Below, in pieces: positions 27,750-37,414 of a stretch of 64,000 bases of DNA. Source of the stretch: Rodentibacter caecimuris (GTDB taxonomy: Bacteria > Pseudomonadota > Gammaproteobacteria > Enterobacterales > Pasteurellaceae); assembly GCA_001998905.1 (NCBI GenBank), contig MLAA01000002.1, forward strand, positions 1 through 64,000, in the 5' to 3' direction. Both the position numbers and the translations under genes were made by a program. Below the pieces are notes generated by a model that saw only the letters and a list, made by a program, of their open reading frames with translations, was not told the origin of the DNA and did no database searches. Every line of letters begins with the position of its first letter. Positions within the stretch are counted from its first letter, which is position 1.

Positions 27750-29048
27750 ATGACTGAATATTCTGGTGATTTAAACCGACTTATTGCACAAAATCCGTGT
27801 TGGACGATAAGTGATTTTGCTGTGCGTAGCCAACAAATTTCTCAACAATTACAGCAGGATAAGCTGCAAGCGGTAGCGTTATGGTTAGAAGATGCAAGTG
27901 AGTTTGCTTGTGCACTGTTCGCTTGTTTAAACGCTGGGGTTAGGGTGCTGTTACCCCCGAATGTGTTGGAGGAAAATCAGCATTGGATTGCCGAAAACGC
28001 TAACTTGTTTTTAACCCATTCAATTTTTGCCGATTATGGACGTTGTCAGAAAATTAGCCGAATTCAACCGTTGTTTGTGAAATCTTGTCAAACGGAAATT
28101 TGGTTAAAAACTTCTGGTAGTAGCGGTGAAGCAAAGATCTTGCGTAAAACTGCTGAACAGATGTGGACAGAGGCCGCTGCTATCGCTCAAATTTTACCGT
28201 TTGAGCGAGGAGAATCGGTACAAGTGATTGGTAGTGTGAGTGTGCAACATTTATACGGTTTAACGTTTCGTATTTTTGTTGCATTGGAAATGGGGTGGCT
28301 ATTAGGCCGTGAGCAGTGGCAATATCCGGAATATTTAATAGCCGAAAGCCGCCGCCAGCGTAGCTTATGGATCAGCAGTCCGACATTACTCAGCCATTTA
28401 AATCTAGCTCATTTTGAATTAACCGAATGTCGTTTGGCAGGTATTATTTCATCTGGTGGAGCCTTGCCAGAACAGATTGGAAATGATATTCGCCAAAGGC
28501 TATCATGTCCATTATTAGAAATTTATGGTAGTACTGAAACGGGGGCGATTGCTGCACGCGAAAACAGCGATTTGTGGCAGCCTATGCCATCTACTAAACT
28601 AGGTTTAAATGAGCGAGGGGCATTATGGGTAGAAAATTCTTGGATAGAAGGACGCGAGCAAACTGCTGATGTGGTAGAGTTTGGAGAACAAGGGTTTCAT
28701 CTACTTGGTCGCTTGGATAGGATTGTCAAACTGGGTGATAAACGGGTCTCTCTCGTAAAAATTGAACAAGCATTATTAAGACATCCGTGGGTTACTGATT
28801 GCTATATTGGATTGCACCCTAAATATTCTAGACCACTTGCTTGGTTAGCATTAACACCTAATGCAAATAAAATCCTTTCACAGAAAGGTAGACAGGTAGT
28901 GATTAGAGAATTAAAAGACTTTTTAGGCAAAACCCAAGAGAAATTTGCTTTGCCTCGTTACTGGCGGTTTAGTGAGAAATTGCCGCGTAATAGTCAATCT
29001 AAAATTCGGCGAGCGGATTTTGAGCTAATTTGTTTGGCAAAGGAGTAA
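27750..29048 (+). CDS. AMP-dependent acyl-ligase, aryl-polyene type
   Basis: A 432-residue adenylate-forming enzyme. The phosphate-binding loop reads LKTSGSSGEAK, the A5 motif YGSTETG, and the A7/A8 region LLGRLDRIVKLGDKRVSLVKIE; the last Lys motif is NSQSKIRR. It is short for an acyl-CoA ligase, as ApeH-like ligases are, which load an aryl acid onto an acyl carrier protein. The genes further on (LolA-like, MMPL, FAD oxidoreductase) are the export and accessory part of aryl-polyene clusters, which supports the call. No carrier protein, ketosynthase or dehydratase is in the window. Confidence 0.75.
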   Translation: MTEYSGDLNRLIAQNPCWTISDFAVRSQQISQQLQQDKLQAVALWLEDASEFACALFACLNAGVRVLLPPNVLEENQHWIAENANLFLTHSIFADYGRCQKISRIQPLFVKSCQTEIWLKTSGSSGEAKILRKTAEQMWTEAAAIAQILPFERGESVQVIGSVSVQHLYGLTFRIFVALEMGWLLGREQWQYPEYLIAESRRQRSLWISSPTLLSHLNLAHFELTECRLAGIISSGGALPEQIGNDIRQRLSCPLLEIYGSTETGAIAARENSDLWQPMPSTKLGLNERGALWVENSWIEGREQTADVVEFGEQGFHLLGRLDRIVKLGDKRVSLVKIEQALLRHPWVTDCYIGLHPKYSRPLAWLALTPNANKILSQKGRQVVIRELKDFLGKTQEKFALPRYWRFSEKLPRNSQSKIRRADFELICLAKE

Positions 29049-29682
29049 TAGCTCAAACATTTAAATCTATTATGATTATTTCCTATGAATAATTATTTCG
29101 AGATATTAATGCAGTTCAATATTGATTATTGAGGTTAGAGCCACATCATACCATGTTATGTGGGATAATATGTGTGCGTTTTTCTATACCGAAAGTAGTG
29201 GTTGGTTTAACGAGGACTATGCTAAAAGATAGTTTATACCACTTGTTTTAATAAGGGCGCTGCCTACTATTATAGGAGGATGTGGATAAGTAACATAACT
29301 CGATATATGACTGATAACACGCCTCAATTCAGACGAATCTGGCCATTTGTATTTGCTACTACCCAATTTATGAGCAGATCTCCCTAACAGCTTGTTTATA
29401 TAGGCGATAAATCAAGAATGGTTAGGTTGTAATCAATATTTCCTCACGATATTTTAGGCCGAAAACATACTTTGAGTTCTATTTATTGGCAGATCAGTAA
29501 ATGTACATTTGCTCCTTTTATATAAATACAGATAGAATGTGATGAGAGAATGGTTTAATCCGTGTCATCGACAAAATTCAACGTTGCGATTCTTATTGAA
29601 AAAAGAAGATTTTCTATGCAAACTCCGTAAGATGTAATAAAGTATCTGTTCGATTAGTTTGGAAAAATTAAGGAAATAGATA
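29049..29682. other. Gene-free 630 bp between AMP-ligase and LolA-like genes
   Basis: No intact gene. Short protein-like pieces with stops between them occur on the plus strand (for example MWDNMCAFFYTESSGWFNED near 29155-29230, and an ATG frame at 29307-29387 reading TPQFRRIWPFVFATTQFM), but I recognise no family. Intact aryl-polyene clusters carry carrier proteins, dehydratases and acyltransferases between these flanks, so a deletion with decay is a reasonable guess. Confidence 0.4.
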
Positions 29683-30270
29683 ATGTTCAGAGTATTTATC
29701 CTATTTATCGGTCTTTGCTTCAGTCTATTCAGTTTTGCCTTTTCCCAACAGGATTTGGTTACACAGCTTCAGCAGCCACAAAACGTTCAAGGCGAATTTA
29801 TACAACAACGCTTTTTAAAATCGTTGATAAAACCGATCCAAACTAATGGGCAGTTTACCTTAGTCAAACATCAAGGATTATTATGGCAGATGAAAGAGCC
29901 ATTTAGTGCCGATTTGCGGGTTCAAAAAAACGGTATTAGTCAGTGGAACAGTAATCATTGGGTAACGACTGATAAGCTCGGACAATCGCAACAGATCAGT
30001 CTGTTTTTAGGTTTACTTTCAGGGGATATGAGTGCTCTTGAAAGCCAATTTAACCTAATGTTATCCGGTAATTCGAAAGATTGGCAATTAACACTCACCC
30101 CCGATAGTTTATTGATGAAACAAATTTTCGAGCAAATCCAAATTCGAGGTGATGCGGTCGTGAAAAGTATCGAATTACGAGAAAAACAAGGGGATCGCAC
30201 CCTTATTTTGTTGCAAAATATTCTCCTAAATCAACCGCTTACTCCTTTTGCACAAAGTGCATTATATTAA
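29683..30270 (+). CDS. LolA-like outer-membrane lipoprotein carrier protein
   Basis: A 195-residue periplasmic protein with a signal peptide (MFRVFILFIGLCFSLFSFAFS) and the LolA-like beta fold: NVQGEFIQQRFLKSL, QTNGQFTLVKHQGLLWQM and PFSADLRV. The main LolA of the cell is usually beside ftsK and rarA, so this is the paralogue found with MMPL exporters in aryl-polyene clusters, thought to help carry the lipid product across the periplasm. It ends 13 bp before the MMPL gene. Confidence 0.8.
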   Translation: MFRVFILFIGLCFSLFSFAFSQQDLVTQLQQPQNVQGEFIQQRFLKSLIKPIQTNGQFTLVKHQGLLWQMKEPFSADLRVQKNGISQWNSNHWVTTDKLGQSQQISLFLGLLSGDMSALESQFNLMLSGNSKDWQLTLTPDSLLMKQIFEQIQIRGDAVVKSIELREKQGDRTLILLQNILLNQPLTPFAQSALY

Positions 30271-30283
30271 AGGCAAACATAAA

Positions 30284-32566
30284 ATGTCGCTAAATTTGAC
30301 CGCACTTCGTTGGTTTTATGCGCTATTTATACTGACGACAGCCGCCCTATTCGGAGGGCTGCTCTACAGGGGGCAATGGTTGCAAACCGATTTACGCACT
30401 TTATTGCCCGAAGAAAAATCGTGGTCAGCGATACAAATTCAAGCAGATAAAGAGCAAGAAAATCGTCTTAATCGCCAAATTATTGTGTTAGTAGGGCATC
30501 CTGATAGCTCACAAGCCTTCTCCCTTGCTGAAGATACCGCCAGCTCTTTGCGGGTTAGTGGTCTATTTCAAACGGTGAACGATAAAATCCAACCTGATAT
30601 CGCGAAGCTTCATCGACAAATTAGACAGTTACGATTGGCGCTACTGCCCGAAAATATTCGTCATCAATTACTCGAGCAACCACAAGTCTATTTCTCCGAT
30701 TACGCTCATCAAATTGTGAATCCTTTTACGCAGCATTCATTACTTCCTCTTGAGCAGGATTGGTTGGGATTTGGGCGTTTTGTGTTATCTCAATCACAGC
30801 AATTAAGCCGAATGGCTTGGCATAGTGAAAACGGAATGTTATATGTTGAGAATGAAAAACAAACTTGGGTGTTGATTCGTGCAACATTGGCGGAACAGAA
30901 TATGATCGCTCCGCAACAGACTTTACTCGATCTACTTGAGCAAAATAAACAGCAGGCTGAACAGCAAGGGGGGAAATGGCTTGCAACTGGTACGGCACTT
31001 TTTGCGGCAATCGCCAAGCAACAAGCGGAGCAGGAAAGTACCTTTATGGGGATTATCGGAATTGGTTTAACCCTATTACTGTTGCTCACGGTATTTCGTA
31101 CTCTACGAGTATTATGGTTGTTTTTGCCGATTGCTATAGGAATGTTAAGTGGAATCACTGCGACAGTATTGGGTTTCGGGCAAATCCATATTCTTACCTT
31201 AGTGGTTGGTACAAGCTTAATCGGAGTATTGATCGACTTCCCGCTACATTGGCTGGCAGGTTCGCTTTCCTTATCCCAATGGCAACCGAACGTAGCGATG
31301 AAACGGCTGCGTTTTACTTTTTTTATCAGCTTATGCGTAACCCTGCTAGGTTACAGCTTGCTTGGCTTTACTGCTCTTCCCATACTACAACAGACAGCTC
31401 TCTTTTCAGCAGTAGCGTTAGTTGCCGCTATTTTGACTACTTCGCTCTATTTACCTCTTTTATTTGCAGGCTATACACCTCGTAAGCGCCCAATTTTGCG
31501 TCAAAATTTACCTTTCTACCTACCCATATCAGTGCGCCGGATATTTATGTCGATAGCTGTAGTTTTCCTTGCTTGTGGCATTTGGCGTAGCAAATGGCAG
31601 GACGATATTCGGCAATGGATTGCCTTGCCACCATTAATGTTACAACAGGCGAAGCAGATCGGACAGATTACCGGTATTGACCTTTCCACCCAATATTTTT
31701 TAATCACTGCTGAAGATGATGAAAATTTACTTAAGAAAGAGAAAAATTTGACTCTGCAGCTAGAAACCTTACGGCAACGGGGGCAACTCTCTCAATTTCA
31801 AGCCATCAGTCAATGGATAATGCCGATAACCGAACAACAACAGTGGGCAGCTCAACTAAATCAACGAATTCAACAGGAAGATTACCAAATCTTACAGGAT
31901 ATTGGTTTACCGAGTGAACAAATTCGCACGGAGCTAAAAAATCTGCTGAATCAACCATTTGTTAGTCTGCAACAAGCCCTAAATACCCAAGTCGGACAAG
32001 GCTGGAGCGCGCTTTATTTAGGCGAATTACAACCACAACAGGTAGCCAGTGTGGTGAAATTAAGCGGTGTACAAGACACAGAGGTGTTGCATCAACTCGC
32101 TGGTAACGGCATTTATTGGCAGGATAAACGCCAATATTTAAATCGCGCTTTTGAACGAACCCGCAATCAAGCTGCTTGGCTGAAACTGCTCTCATTCGTT
32201 TTGGCGGGATTGTTACTTTGGCGTTTTTTCGGTTTGCGAAAAAGCGGCAAAATGTTATTGATTCCATTCGGTGCGATTCTTGCCACTGTTGGTGTTTTTG
32301 GTTGGTTAGGATTGCCGATAAGCCTATTTGCAATGTTTGGTTTACTGCTAGTTTCCGCTATCGGTATTGATTACACTGCTTATATGCAAACTGCTCAAGA
32401 GCCTTTGCCGACTAAGCGACTTGCAGTCGTATTGGCGGCAGTAACAACCTTGATTTCTTTTTTATTGCTGGGTATCAGTAGTACCCCGGCGGTGGCGGCA
32501 TTCGGTTTGAGTGTTAGTCTCGGTGTACTGTTTAGCGTATTCATCACTTTTAAGCTATTTCGATAA
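30284..32566 (+). CDS. MMPL/RND-family lipid exporter
   Basis: A 760-residue inner-membrane exporter. I start it at ATG 30284 behind AAAGG, not at the upstream in-frame start that overlaps the LolA gene. One N-terminal membrane helix, a large periplasmic domain, a block of about five helices (residues 250-420), a second periplasmic domain and a final block (residues 640-760) are visible, the RND arrangement. MMPL proteins move lipids and polyketide-like products. The conserved intramembrane acid reads SAIGIDYTAYM near residue 700 and GVLIDFPLHW near 320. Confidence 0.85.
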   Translation: MSLNLTALRWFYALFILTTAALFGGLLYRGQWLQTDLRTLLPEEKSWSAIQIQADKEQENRLNRQIIVLVGHPDSSQAFSLAEDTASSLRVSGLFQTVNDKIQPDIAKLHRQIRQLRLALLPENIRHQLLEQPQVYFSDYAHQIVNPFTQHSLLPLEQDWLGFGRFVLSQSQQLSRMAWHSENGMLYVENEKQTWVLIRATLAEQNMIAPQQTLLDLLEQNKQQAEQQGGKWLATGTALFAAIAKQQAEQESTFMGIIGIGLTLLLLLTVFRTLRVLWLFLPIAIGMLSGITATVLGFGQIHILTLVVGTSLIGVLIDFPLHWLAGSLSLSQWQPNVAMKRLRFTFFISLCVTLLGYSLLGFTALPILQQTALFSAVALVAAILTTSLYLPLLFAGYTPRKRPILRQNLPFYLPISVRRIFMSIAVVFLACGIWRSKWQDDIRQWIALPPLMLQQAKQIGQITGIDLSTQYFLITAEDDENLLKKEKNLTLQLETLRQRGQLSQFQAISQWIMPITEQQQWAAQLNQRIQQEDYQILQDIGLPSEQIRTELKNLLNQPFVSLQQALNTQVGQGWSALYLGELQPQQVASVVKLSGVQDTEVLHQLAGNGIYWQDKRQYLNRAFERTRNQAAWLKLLSFVLAGLLLWRFFGLRKSGKMLLIPFGAILATVGVFGWLGLPISLFAMFGLLLVSAIGIDYTAYMQTAQEPLPTKRLAVVLAAVTTLISFLLLGISSTPAVAAFGLSVSLGVLFSVFITFKLFR

Positions 32567-32583
32567 TCTCTGTGGAGGGGACA

Positions 32584-33819
32584 ATGACTCAATTTGACGT
32601 AGTAATTATTGGTGCGGGGCCTTCAGGCTCTGTTTCTGCTTCCTTATTGCAAAAACAAGGGATAAAGGTTTGTGTACTGGAAAAACAACATTTTCCCCGT
32701 TTTGTGATTGGCGAGAGCCTACTGCCATATTGTATGGATATTCTTGCTGAAGCGGAATTGGTTGATGCAGTGAATGCTGAACCGAGTTTTCAATTTAAAA
32801 ACGGTGCGGCATTTACTTGGGGAAACCGTTATACTTATTTTGATTTTACTGATAAATTCACGGACGGTCCTTGTACCACATTTCAAGTTCGGCGGGGAAT
32901 TTTCGATAAGATTTTAATTGATGAAACAGCAAAAAAAGGTGTTGAAGTGCGGTTTGGGCACGAAGTGCTAGCTTTAGACAATGAGGGGGAACAAGCGCTA
33001 TTAACTGTTCGCACTGAAGTCGGCGAACAATATCAATTACAGGCTAAATTCGTCTTAGATGCTAGTGGTTACGGGCGGGTATTACCTCGTTTAATGGATC
33101 TTGACATACCATCTCATTTACCTGCGCGTATCGCCCATTTCACTCATATTGACGATAATATCAACGATAGCAGTTTTGATCGTAACAAAATTCTTATCAC
33201 CACTCACTCTGTTCATCGTGATGTATGGTTATGGCTCATTCCGTTTGCCGATAACCGTTGTTCAATCGGGGTAGTAGGTTTACCACAGACCCTTGAGGGT
33301 GAAAGCGAAACAGTCTTAAAGAAATTCGCTTTGGAATGCCCGATGTTAAAACGTATTTTAGCTAATGCCAACTGGGAAAATGAATTCCCATATCGTAATA
33401 TCCAAGGTTATTCCGCCAATGTAAAAGCGCTTCATGGTCACCATTTCGCTTTGTTGGGAAATGCGGCGGAATTTTTAGATCCGGTATTTTCTTCAGGAGT
33501 TACTATTGCATTACATTCGGCTCGTCTTGCTAGTCGTTTAGTCGCTCGTCAACTTACCGGACAAGTGGTTGATTGGCAACAAGAATTTGCTACGCCGTTG
33601 ATGGTCGGGGTAAATGCTTTCCGCACCTATGTAAACGGTTGGTATGATTACAGCTTCCAAGATGTAATTTATGCCCGCAATCCTCAACCAGAAATCCGCC
33701 AAATGATTTCCTCAATTCTTGCGGGTTATGCGTGGGATGAGAAAAACCCATTTGTCGCAAAATCTGAGGCTCGCTTAAAAGCCCTTGCCGAATTTTGCGG
33801 TAGAGCGACTCAAGATTAA
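32584..33819 (+). CDS. FAD-dependent oxidoreductase (tryptophan-halogenase-like fold)
   Basis: A 411-residue flavoprotein starting at ATG 32584 right after GGAGGGG. The dinucleotide motif reads VVIIGAGPSGSVSA at residues 6-19, followed by VIGESLLPYC, and the second FAD motif LLGNAAEFLDPVFSSGV lies near residue 295. It resembles geranylgeranyl-reductase/halogenase-type monooxygenases; the halogenase Lys cannot be confirmed. In aryl-polyene clusters such a protein follows the exporter. Substrate unknown. Confidence 0.82.
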   Translation: MTQFDVVIIGAGPSGSVSASLLQKQGIKVCVLEKQHFPRFVIGESLLPYCMDILAEAELVDAVNAEPSFQFKNGAAFTWGNRYTYFDFTDKFTDGPCTTFQVRRGIFDKILIDETAKKGVEVRFGHEVLALDNEGEQALLTVRTEVGEQYQLQAKFVLDASGYGRVLPRLMDLDIPSHLPARIAHFTHIDDNINDSSFDRNKILITTHSVHRDVWLWLIPFADNRCSIGVVGLPQTLEGESETVLKKFALECPMLKRILANANWENEFPYRNIQGYSANVKALHGHHFALLGNAAEFLDPVFSSGVTIALHSARLASRLVARQLTGQVVDWQQEFATPLMVGVNAFRTYVNGWYDYSFQDVIYARNPQPEIRQMISSILAGYAWDEKNPFVAKSEARLKALAEFCGRATQD

Positions 33820-33829
33820 TTAACAAAAA

Positions 33830-33851
33830 TCAGGACGCAAGTGCGTCCTGA
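33830..33851. terminator. Terminator between the FAD oxidoreductase and rhodanese genes
   Basis: A 10-bp perfect stem (33830-33839 with 33842-33851) in a gap between converging genes; A-rich before and T-rich after. Confidence 0.7.
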
Positions 33852-33868
33852 ATATCTTACTGGGTAGT

Positions 33869-35242
33869 CTACCCTTTACAAGAATTTCCCTTTTTCTGAA
33901 TTTGCCCGAAGTCGTTTTTGTTATCTGGCTTTGACATATTATTGGGGGCACCTTTTTGGATTGGGTAGATGGAATCCATTTGCCACGCATTCCAACCTCC
34001 ATCATAAATATAGGTATCGTTCCAGCCTGCTAGTTGGGTTATAAACCAAGGTACACCTGCACGCCAGCCGGTTCCGCAGTAGAAAGCCAGTTTATCTCCA
34101 CGATGAATATTTTGTTGCTGCCAAAGAGCAAAGATCTCATTTGGGTTGCGCAGCGTGTTATCCGGATCGTAATAATCCGCTATATTAGAAGAATCGGTGC
34201 CGGCAAAGCCCCAAATCGCCCCCTCAGGTTCTCCTTTGCCAGGAATATAATCATAGCCGCTGATCTTACCGATATATTCTTCCCATGCTCGATTGCTGAT
34301 TAACTTTAATCCTGATTTTTCTGCTTGTAGAATATCCTGTGGCATTGCCAAATTCACGCTTGGATTCATTGGAATTTTTCCGCCGAATTCACTGACTGGC
34401 TCCGGAATATTTACTTTAGTTTCGGTAGCAAAGCCCGCATCCAGCCAATTTTCCAAATTACCGTTTAATACTCTCACATCATTCACCCCTGCCCATTTCA
34501 ATACCCAAAATACTCGATATGCAGCGAGTTGATTATCTGAGTAGAGAATCACGGTTTTATCTTTGTTAATACCATTTTTTAGTAAATTTTGTTCAATTAC
34601 TTTCGGGTCTGAAAGATTCCATAACGGTGCATTTTCAATCCAATCAGTATTAAAATGATATGCTCCGGCAATATGTTGAGTATAGGATTTGGTATTCTCT
34701 AACTCTCCCCAAGAAACTTCAAAAATCATAAATTGATCGTTCTCGTAGGTTTCGGGATTTTGGTGCGTCATCAGTGCATTGACCCATTCAGGCGAAACGC
34801 TATATTTAAAATTTGGGAAAGACTCAATCGGATAACCTGCATTTACATAATTAATGAAGTCGTGAAACACCTTCACTTTATAGCCCCTTGCGGCAAATTC
34901 AGCACTGATACAGGCAAGATTATCGGGGACGGAATCATATAACACTAAAGTTTTATCTTTAGTAATCCCCTTTCCAGCGGCAAAACTTTCTAATTTATCT
35001 GCTTGCACGATGCCGAACCAGGAACAGCTAAACTGTACTGCGCCTTTGATATGCCCGCCATACGCTGCATTTTTATCTTTAAAACCGTTGTACAGACTGT
35101 CATTTCGAGAATCAATAATCACATAATCGGGATTATCCAGATTATTTAATAATTCCGCTGTTTCAATGGGTTGTACCGCTTTTTCATCGCAGCAGCCTAA
35201 TAATACGGCAGTACACGCTAACATTAGCAATCGTGTTTTCAT
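33869..35242 (-). CDS. YnjE-like multidomain rhodanese lipoprotein
   Basis: A 457-residue sulfurtransferase started at ATG 35242 (GAGG 7 bp upstream; the ATG at 35248 is too close to it). The signal peptide ends in the lipobox VLLGC, so it is probably anchored in the envelope. Three rhodanese-like domains follow (about residues 25-125, 150-265 and 300-430), and only the last keeps the active Cys, in FYCGTGWRAG, as in E. coli YnjE. It begins 13 bp after the YeeE/YedE gene. A role in passing sulfane sulfur from thiosulfate is inferred from this pairing. Confidence 0.85.
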   Translation of the reverse strand: MKTRLLMLACTAVLLGCCDEKAVQPIETAELLNNLDNPDYVIIDSRNDSLYNGFKDKNAAYGGHIKGAVQFSCSWFGIVQADKLESFAAGKGITKDKTLVLYDSVPDNLACISAEFAARGYKVKVFHDFINYVNAGYPIESFPNFKYSVSPEWVNALMTHQNPETYENDQFMIFEVSWGELENTKSYTQHIAGAYHFNTDWIENAPLWNLSDPKVIEQNLLKNGINKDKTVILYSDNQLAAYRVFWVLKWAGVNDVRVLNGNLENWLDAGFATETKVNIPEPVSEFGGKIPMNPSVNLAMPQDILQAEKSGLKLISNRAWEEYIGKISGYDYIPGKGEPEGAIWGFAGTDSSNIADYYDPDNTLRNPNEIFALWQQQNIHRGDKLAFYCGTGWRAGVPWFITQLAGWNDTYIYDGGWNAWQMDSIYPIQKGAPNNMSKPDNKNDFGQIQKKGNSCKG

Positions 35243-35255
35243 TATCATACCTCGT

Positions 35256-36272
35256 TTATAATCGACATTTGCTCGGTTTAACTAATATCATGGTAAACCA
35301 GAAGCCAAGCATTACCATTAAGGTGGCAAGCCATCCTTGCCAAGAAAAATAGGCGGTTGCTACCAGTGCATTGGTGACGGTACAGCCCCCCATTAATGCG
35401 GCACCAAGTCCTAACAAAATACCGCCACTTATCCGTTGTAATACCCCTTTTGGTGAAGGCAGTTTCAGCTCAAATTCACCACTAAGTTTTGCCGATAAAA
35501 ATGAACCACAAGCAATACCGAGAACAAAACCACTCCCCCAGTTCAAATAACGTTGTTGCCCTAAGACTAAGTATTGCACGATATTGGCACTCGGCATGGA
35601 AACGCCAAAGCCAAAGTTACGCCCGTAGTACTCGCTCACTAACCAAGCTATGATACCCAGTGTACCGATTAATGTTGCTGTCAGAAAAATATTCCAATGA
35701 TGAGTGAATAAACGGTGTGAAATCATTGCCTTTTTGCTGAATTGAGTAAATGGGGCACTAGGGTGGCGTAAATAATAGCTGAGCAGACCACTTGTGATTG
35801 CCACCAACCCTCCTACCAACCACCAAGGTGAAATATTAAAGGTTAGATAAATATTGTCCCATTCGGTAGTTTGCCTTAATAACGGATTGATAAATCCCTT
35901 CAACGCCCCAGTTTGAGTTGTTGCTAAGGTAATAGCAAAACAGATCAAAACAATTACACTCCCTAACGCACCTTCCGCCGATCGAAACCATGCTCCGCTA
36001 CCACAGCAGTTGGCAAACACCATACCACAGCCAAAAATGAATCCTCCCAATAAAGTAGCCCTTAATGGAAACGGAATTTGCGGAATAGTGATTAAACCTA
36101 AGGCATTAAGTGAAAAAAAACCGACCGATTGGATGGAAACTGCGATTAAAAGTGCGGTTAAAAAACGAATGTTTTTTTGAAAGCAAAGTTGACGAAAACC
36201 GGACACAAAACAAAATTGCCCGCGTTGTAATAGAAAACCGAATAATAATCCGATCAAAAGACCTGAAAACAT
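35256..36272 (-). CDS. YeeE/YedE-family thiosulfate or sulfur-compound transporter
   Basis: A 338-residue inner-membrane protein with about nine hydrophobic segments. The conserved cysteine motifs of the family are visible: RGQFCFVSGFR near residue 20, GCGMVFANCCGSG near 83, and MGGCTVTNAL near 305. Relatives such as TsuA/YeeE take up thiosulfate through a Cys-lined path. It is read with the YnjE-like rhodanese, which makes a sulfur-salvage unit. An uptake signal core lies inside near 36150. Confidence 0.85.
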   Translation of the reverse strand: MFSGLLIGLLFGFLLQRGQFCFVSGFRQLCFQKNIRFLTALLIAVSIQSVGFFSLNALGLITIPQIPFPLRATLLGGFIFGCGMVFANCCGSGAWFRSAEGALGSVIVLICFAITLATTQTGALKGFINPLLRQTTEWDNIYLTFNISPWWLVGGLVAITSGLLSYYLRHPSAPFTQFSKKAMISHRLFTHHWNIFLTATLIGTLGIIAWLVSEYYGRNFGFGVSMPSANIVQYLVLGQQRYLNWGSGFVLGIACGSFLSAKLSGEFELKLPSPKGVLQRISGGILLGLGAALMGGCTVTNALVATAYFSWQGWLATLMVMLGFWFTMILVKPSKCRL

Positions 36273-36478
36273 AGATTAAACCTTAATACTATGAATAAAA
36301 CCGGAATAACTCACTAAGAGCGATTAGACTATTGGAAAATAGCATAGTAACAATAAGTGCCGAGCAACGCAAAAATAAATCGTTTATTACCCTAAAATTT
36401 GTGAGGTAACTCACAGTTTTCGATTTTATGGCTTGAAAAGCGATCAGGGTTTTTCGATAATCCGAATTCCAAAAACAA

Positions 36479-36547
36479 GGTTGTAACCGTAAGGGCAAGG
36501 CTTGAATGGTTCTCAATAATTGCATTGAGTGCTATTCGGGCTTTTTT
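36479..36547 (+). promoter_or_regulatory. BglG/LicT-type antiterminator switch (RAT and terminator)
   Basis: The stretch 36479-36505 resembles a ribonucleic antiterminator (GGTTGTAACCG...GGCAAGGCTTG compared with the GGATTGTTACTGC...GGCAAAACC consensus). Its 3' end overlaps the 5' arm of a terminator hairpin: 36499-36507 pairs with 36534-36542 (three wobbles), inside which 36512-36517 pairs with 36524-36529, followed by six T. It lies just before a BglG-family gene, the expected place. The rest of 36273-36571 shows no gene. Confidence 0.65.
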
Positions 36548-36571
36548 ATTTTAATTCTAAAGGAAATAAAA

Positions 36572-37405
36572 ATGCTGAAATTGGCAAAGTTATTTAATAA
36601 TAATGTTGTGCTTGTACAAGATGAAAGCGGATACGAATACATTGTGGTTGGAAAAGGTATTGGGTTTGCTAAAAAAGTCGGAGAGGAAATTGCTGAGAAT
36701 TTGGTTGAACGCAAATTCAGATTGGTGGAAGATGAATTTACCGATAGATTAATTAAGTTGATTGGTTCAGTCAGCGAGCAATCCTTTTATTTTACTGAGC
36801 AGATAATTTCCTTTGCCAATAAGCGATTGGAAAAACCATTATCCAATACGATTTATTTGAGTCTGACTGATCATCTTTATCATGCGATCAAGCGGGCGGA
36901 ACGAGGACAAATTCTACAAAACGAACTGCTGTTTGAGATTAAACGCTTATATTCGAAAGAATTCTCTATCGGATGTTATGCAGTTGAGTTAGTTTTAGAT
37001 TCTCTTGGAATTGATTTAACTGATAACGAAGCTGGATTTATTGCACTGCATATTTTCAATGCCCGTAATGATAGCGAAAATATGCAGGAAACTATTCGAA
37101 CAATGCATATTGTATGTGAAATTTTACGCATTGTTAGTCAACATTTTCAGCTCACCTTAGACGAAAGCCGACGGGAATATTCCCGCTTTGTGTTGCATTT
37201 GCAATACTTTGCATTACGGTTATTCCGTGAAAATGCCGACCCTATTCAAAATAATGCACTATATCAACAAGCCAAAAGCATTTATCCGCAGGCTTATCAA
37301 TGTGTAGAGAAAATTAACTATTATTTATTGCAGCAGTTTCGGCAATCGTTAAGTCAAGACGAAGCCCTCTATTTAATTATTCACATAGAACGTGTTATTC
37401 ATTAG
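36572..37405 (+). CDS. BglG/LicT-family transcriptional antiterminator
   Basis: A 277-residue RNA-binding regulator, started at ATG 36572 behind AAAGGA. The N-terminal co-antiterminator domain (about residues 1-55) contains LAKLFNNNVVLVQDESGYEY and GKGIGFAKKVGEE, and two PRD domains follow (about 70-165 and 175-277) with conserved His residues (LTDHLYHAIKRAE, FIALHIFNA, LHLQYFALR, IIHIERVIH) that are phosphorylated by PTS components. It binds the antiterminator RNA just upstream and lets transcription continue into the PTS gene 9 bp downstream. Its inducer is presumably the sugar moved by that permease. Confidence 0.92.
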   Translation: MLKLAKLFNNNVVLVQDESGYEYIVVGKGIGFAKKVGEEIAENLVERKFRLVEDEFTDRLIKLIGSVSEQSFYFTEQIISFANKRLEKPLSNTIYLSLTDHLYHAIKRAERGQILQNELLFEIKRLYSKEFSIGCYAVELVLDSLGIDLTDNEAGFIALHIFNARNDSENMQETIRTMHIVCEILRIVSQHFQLTLDESRREYSRFVLHLQYFALRLFRENADPIQNNALYQQAKSIYPQAYQCVEKINYYLLQQFRQSLSQDEALYLIIHIERVIH

Positions 37406-37414
37406 GAGAACATT

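Noticed and set aside
30976..31485. Long second frame inside the MMPL gene
   Set aside because: It is a shadow of the MMPL reading frame, which has clear membrane segments and motifs.
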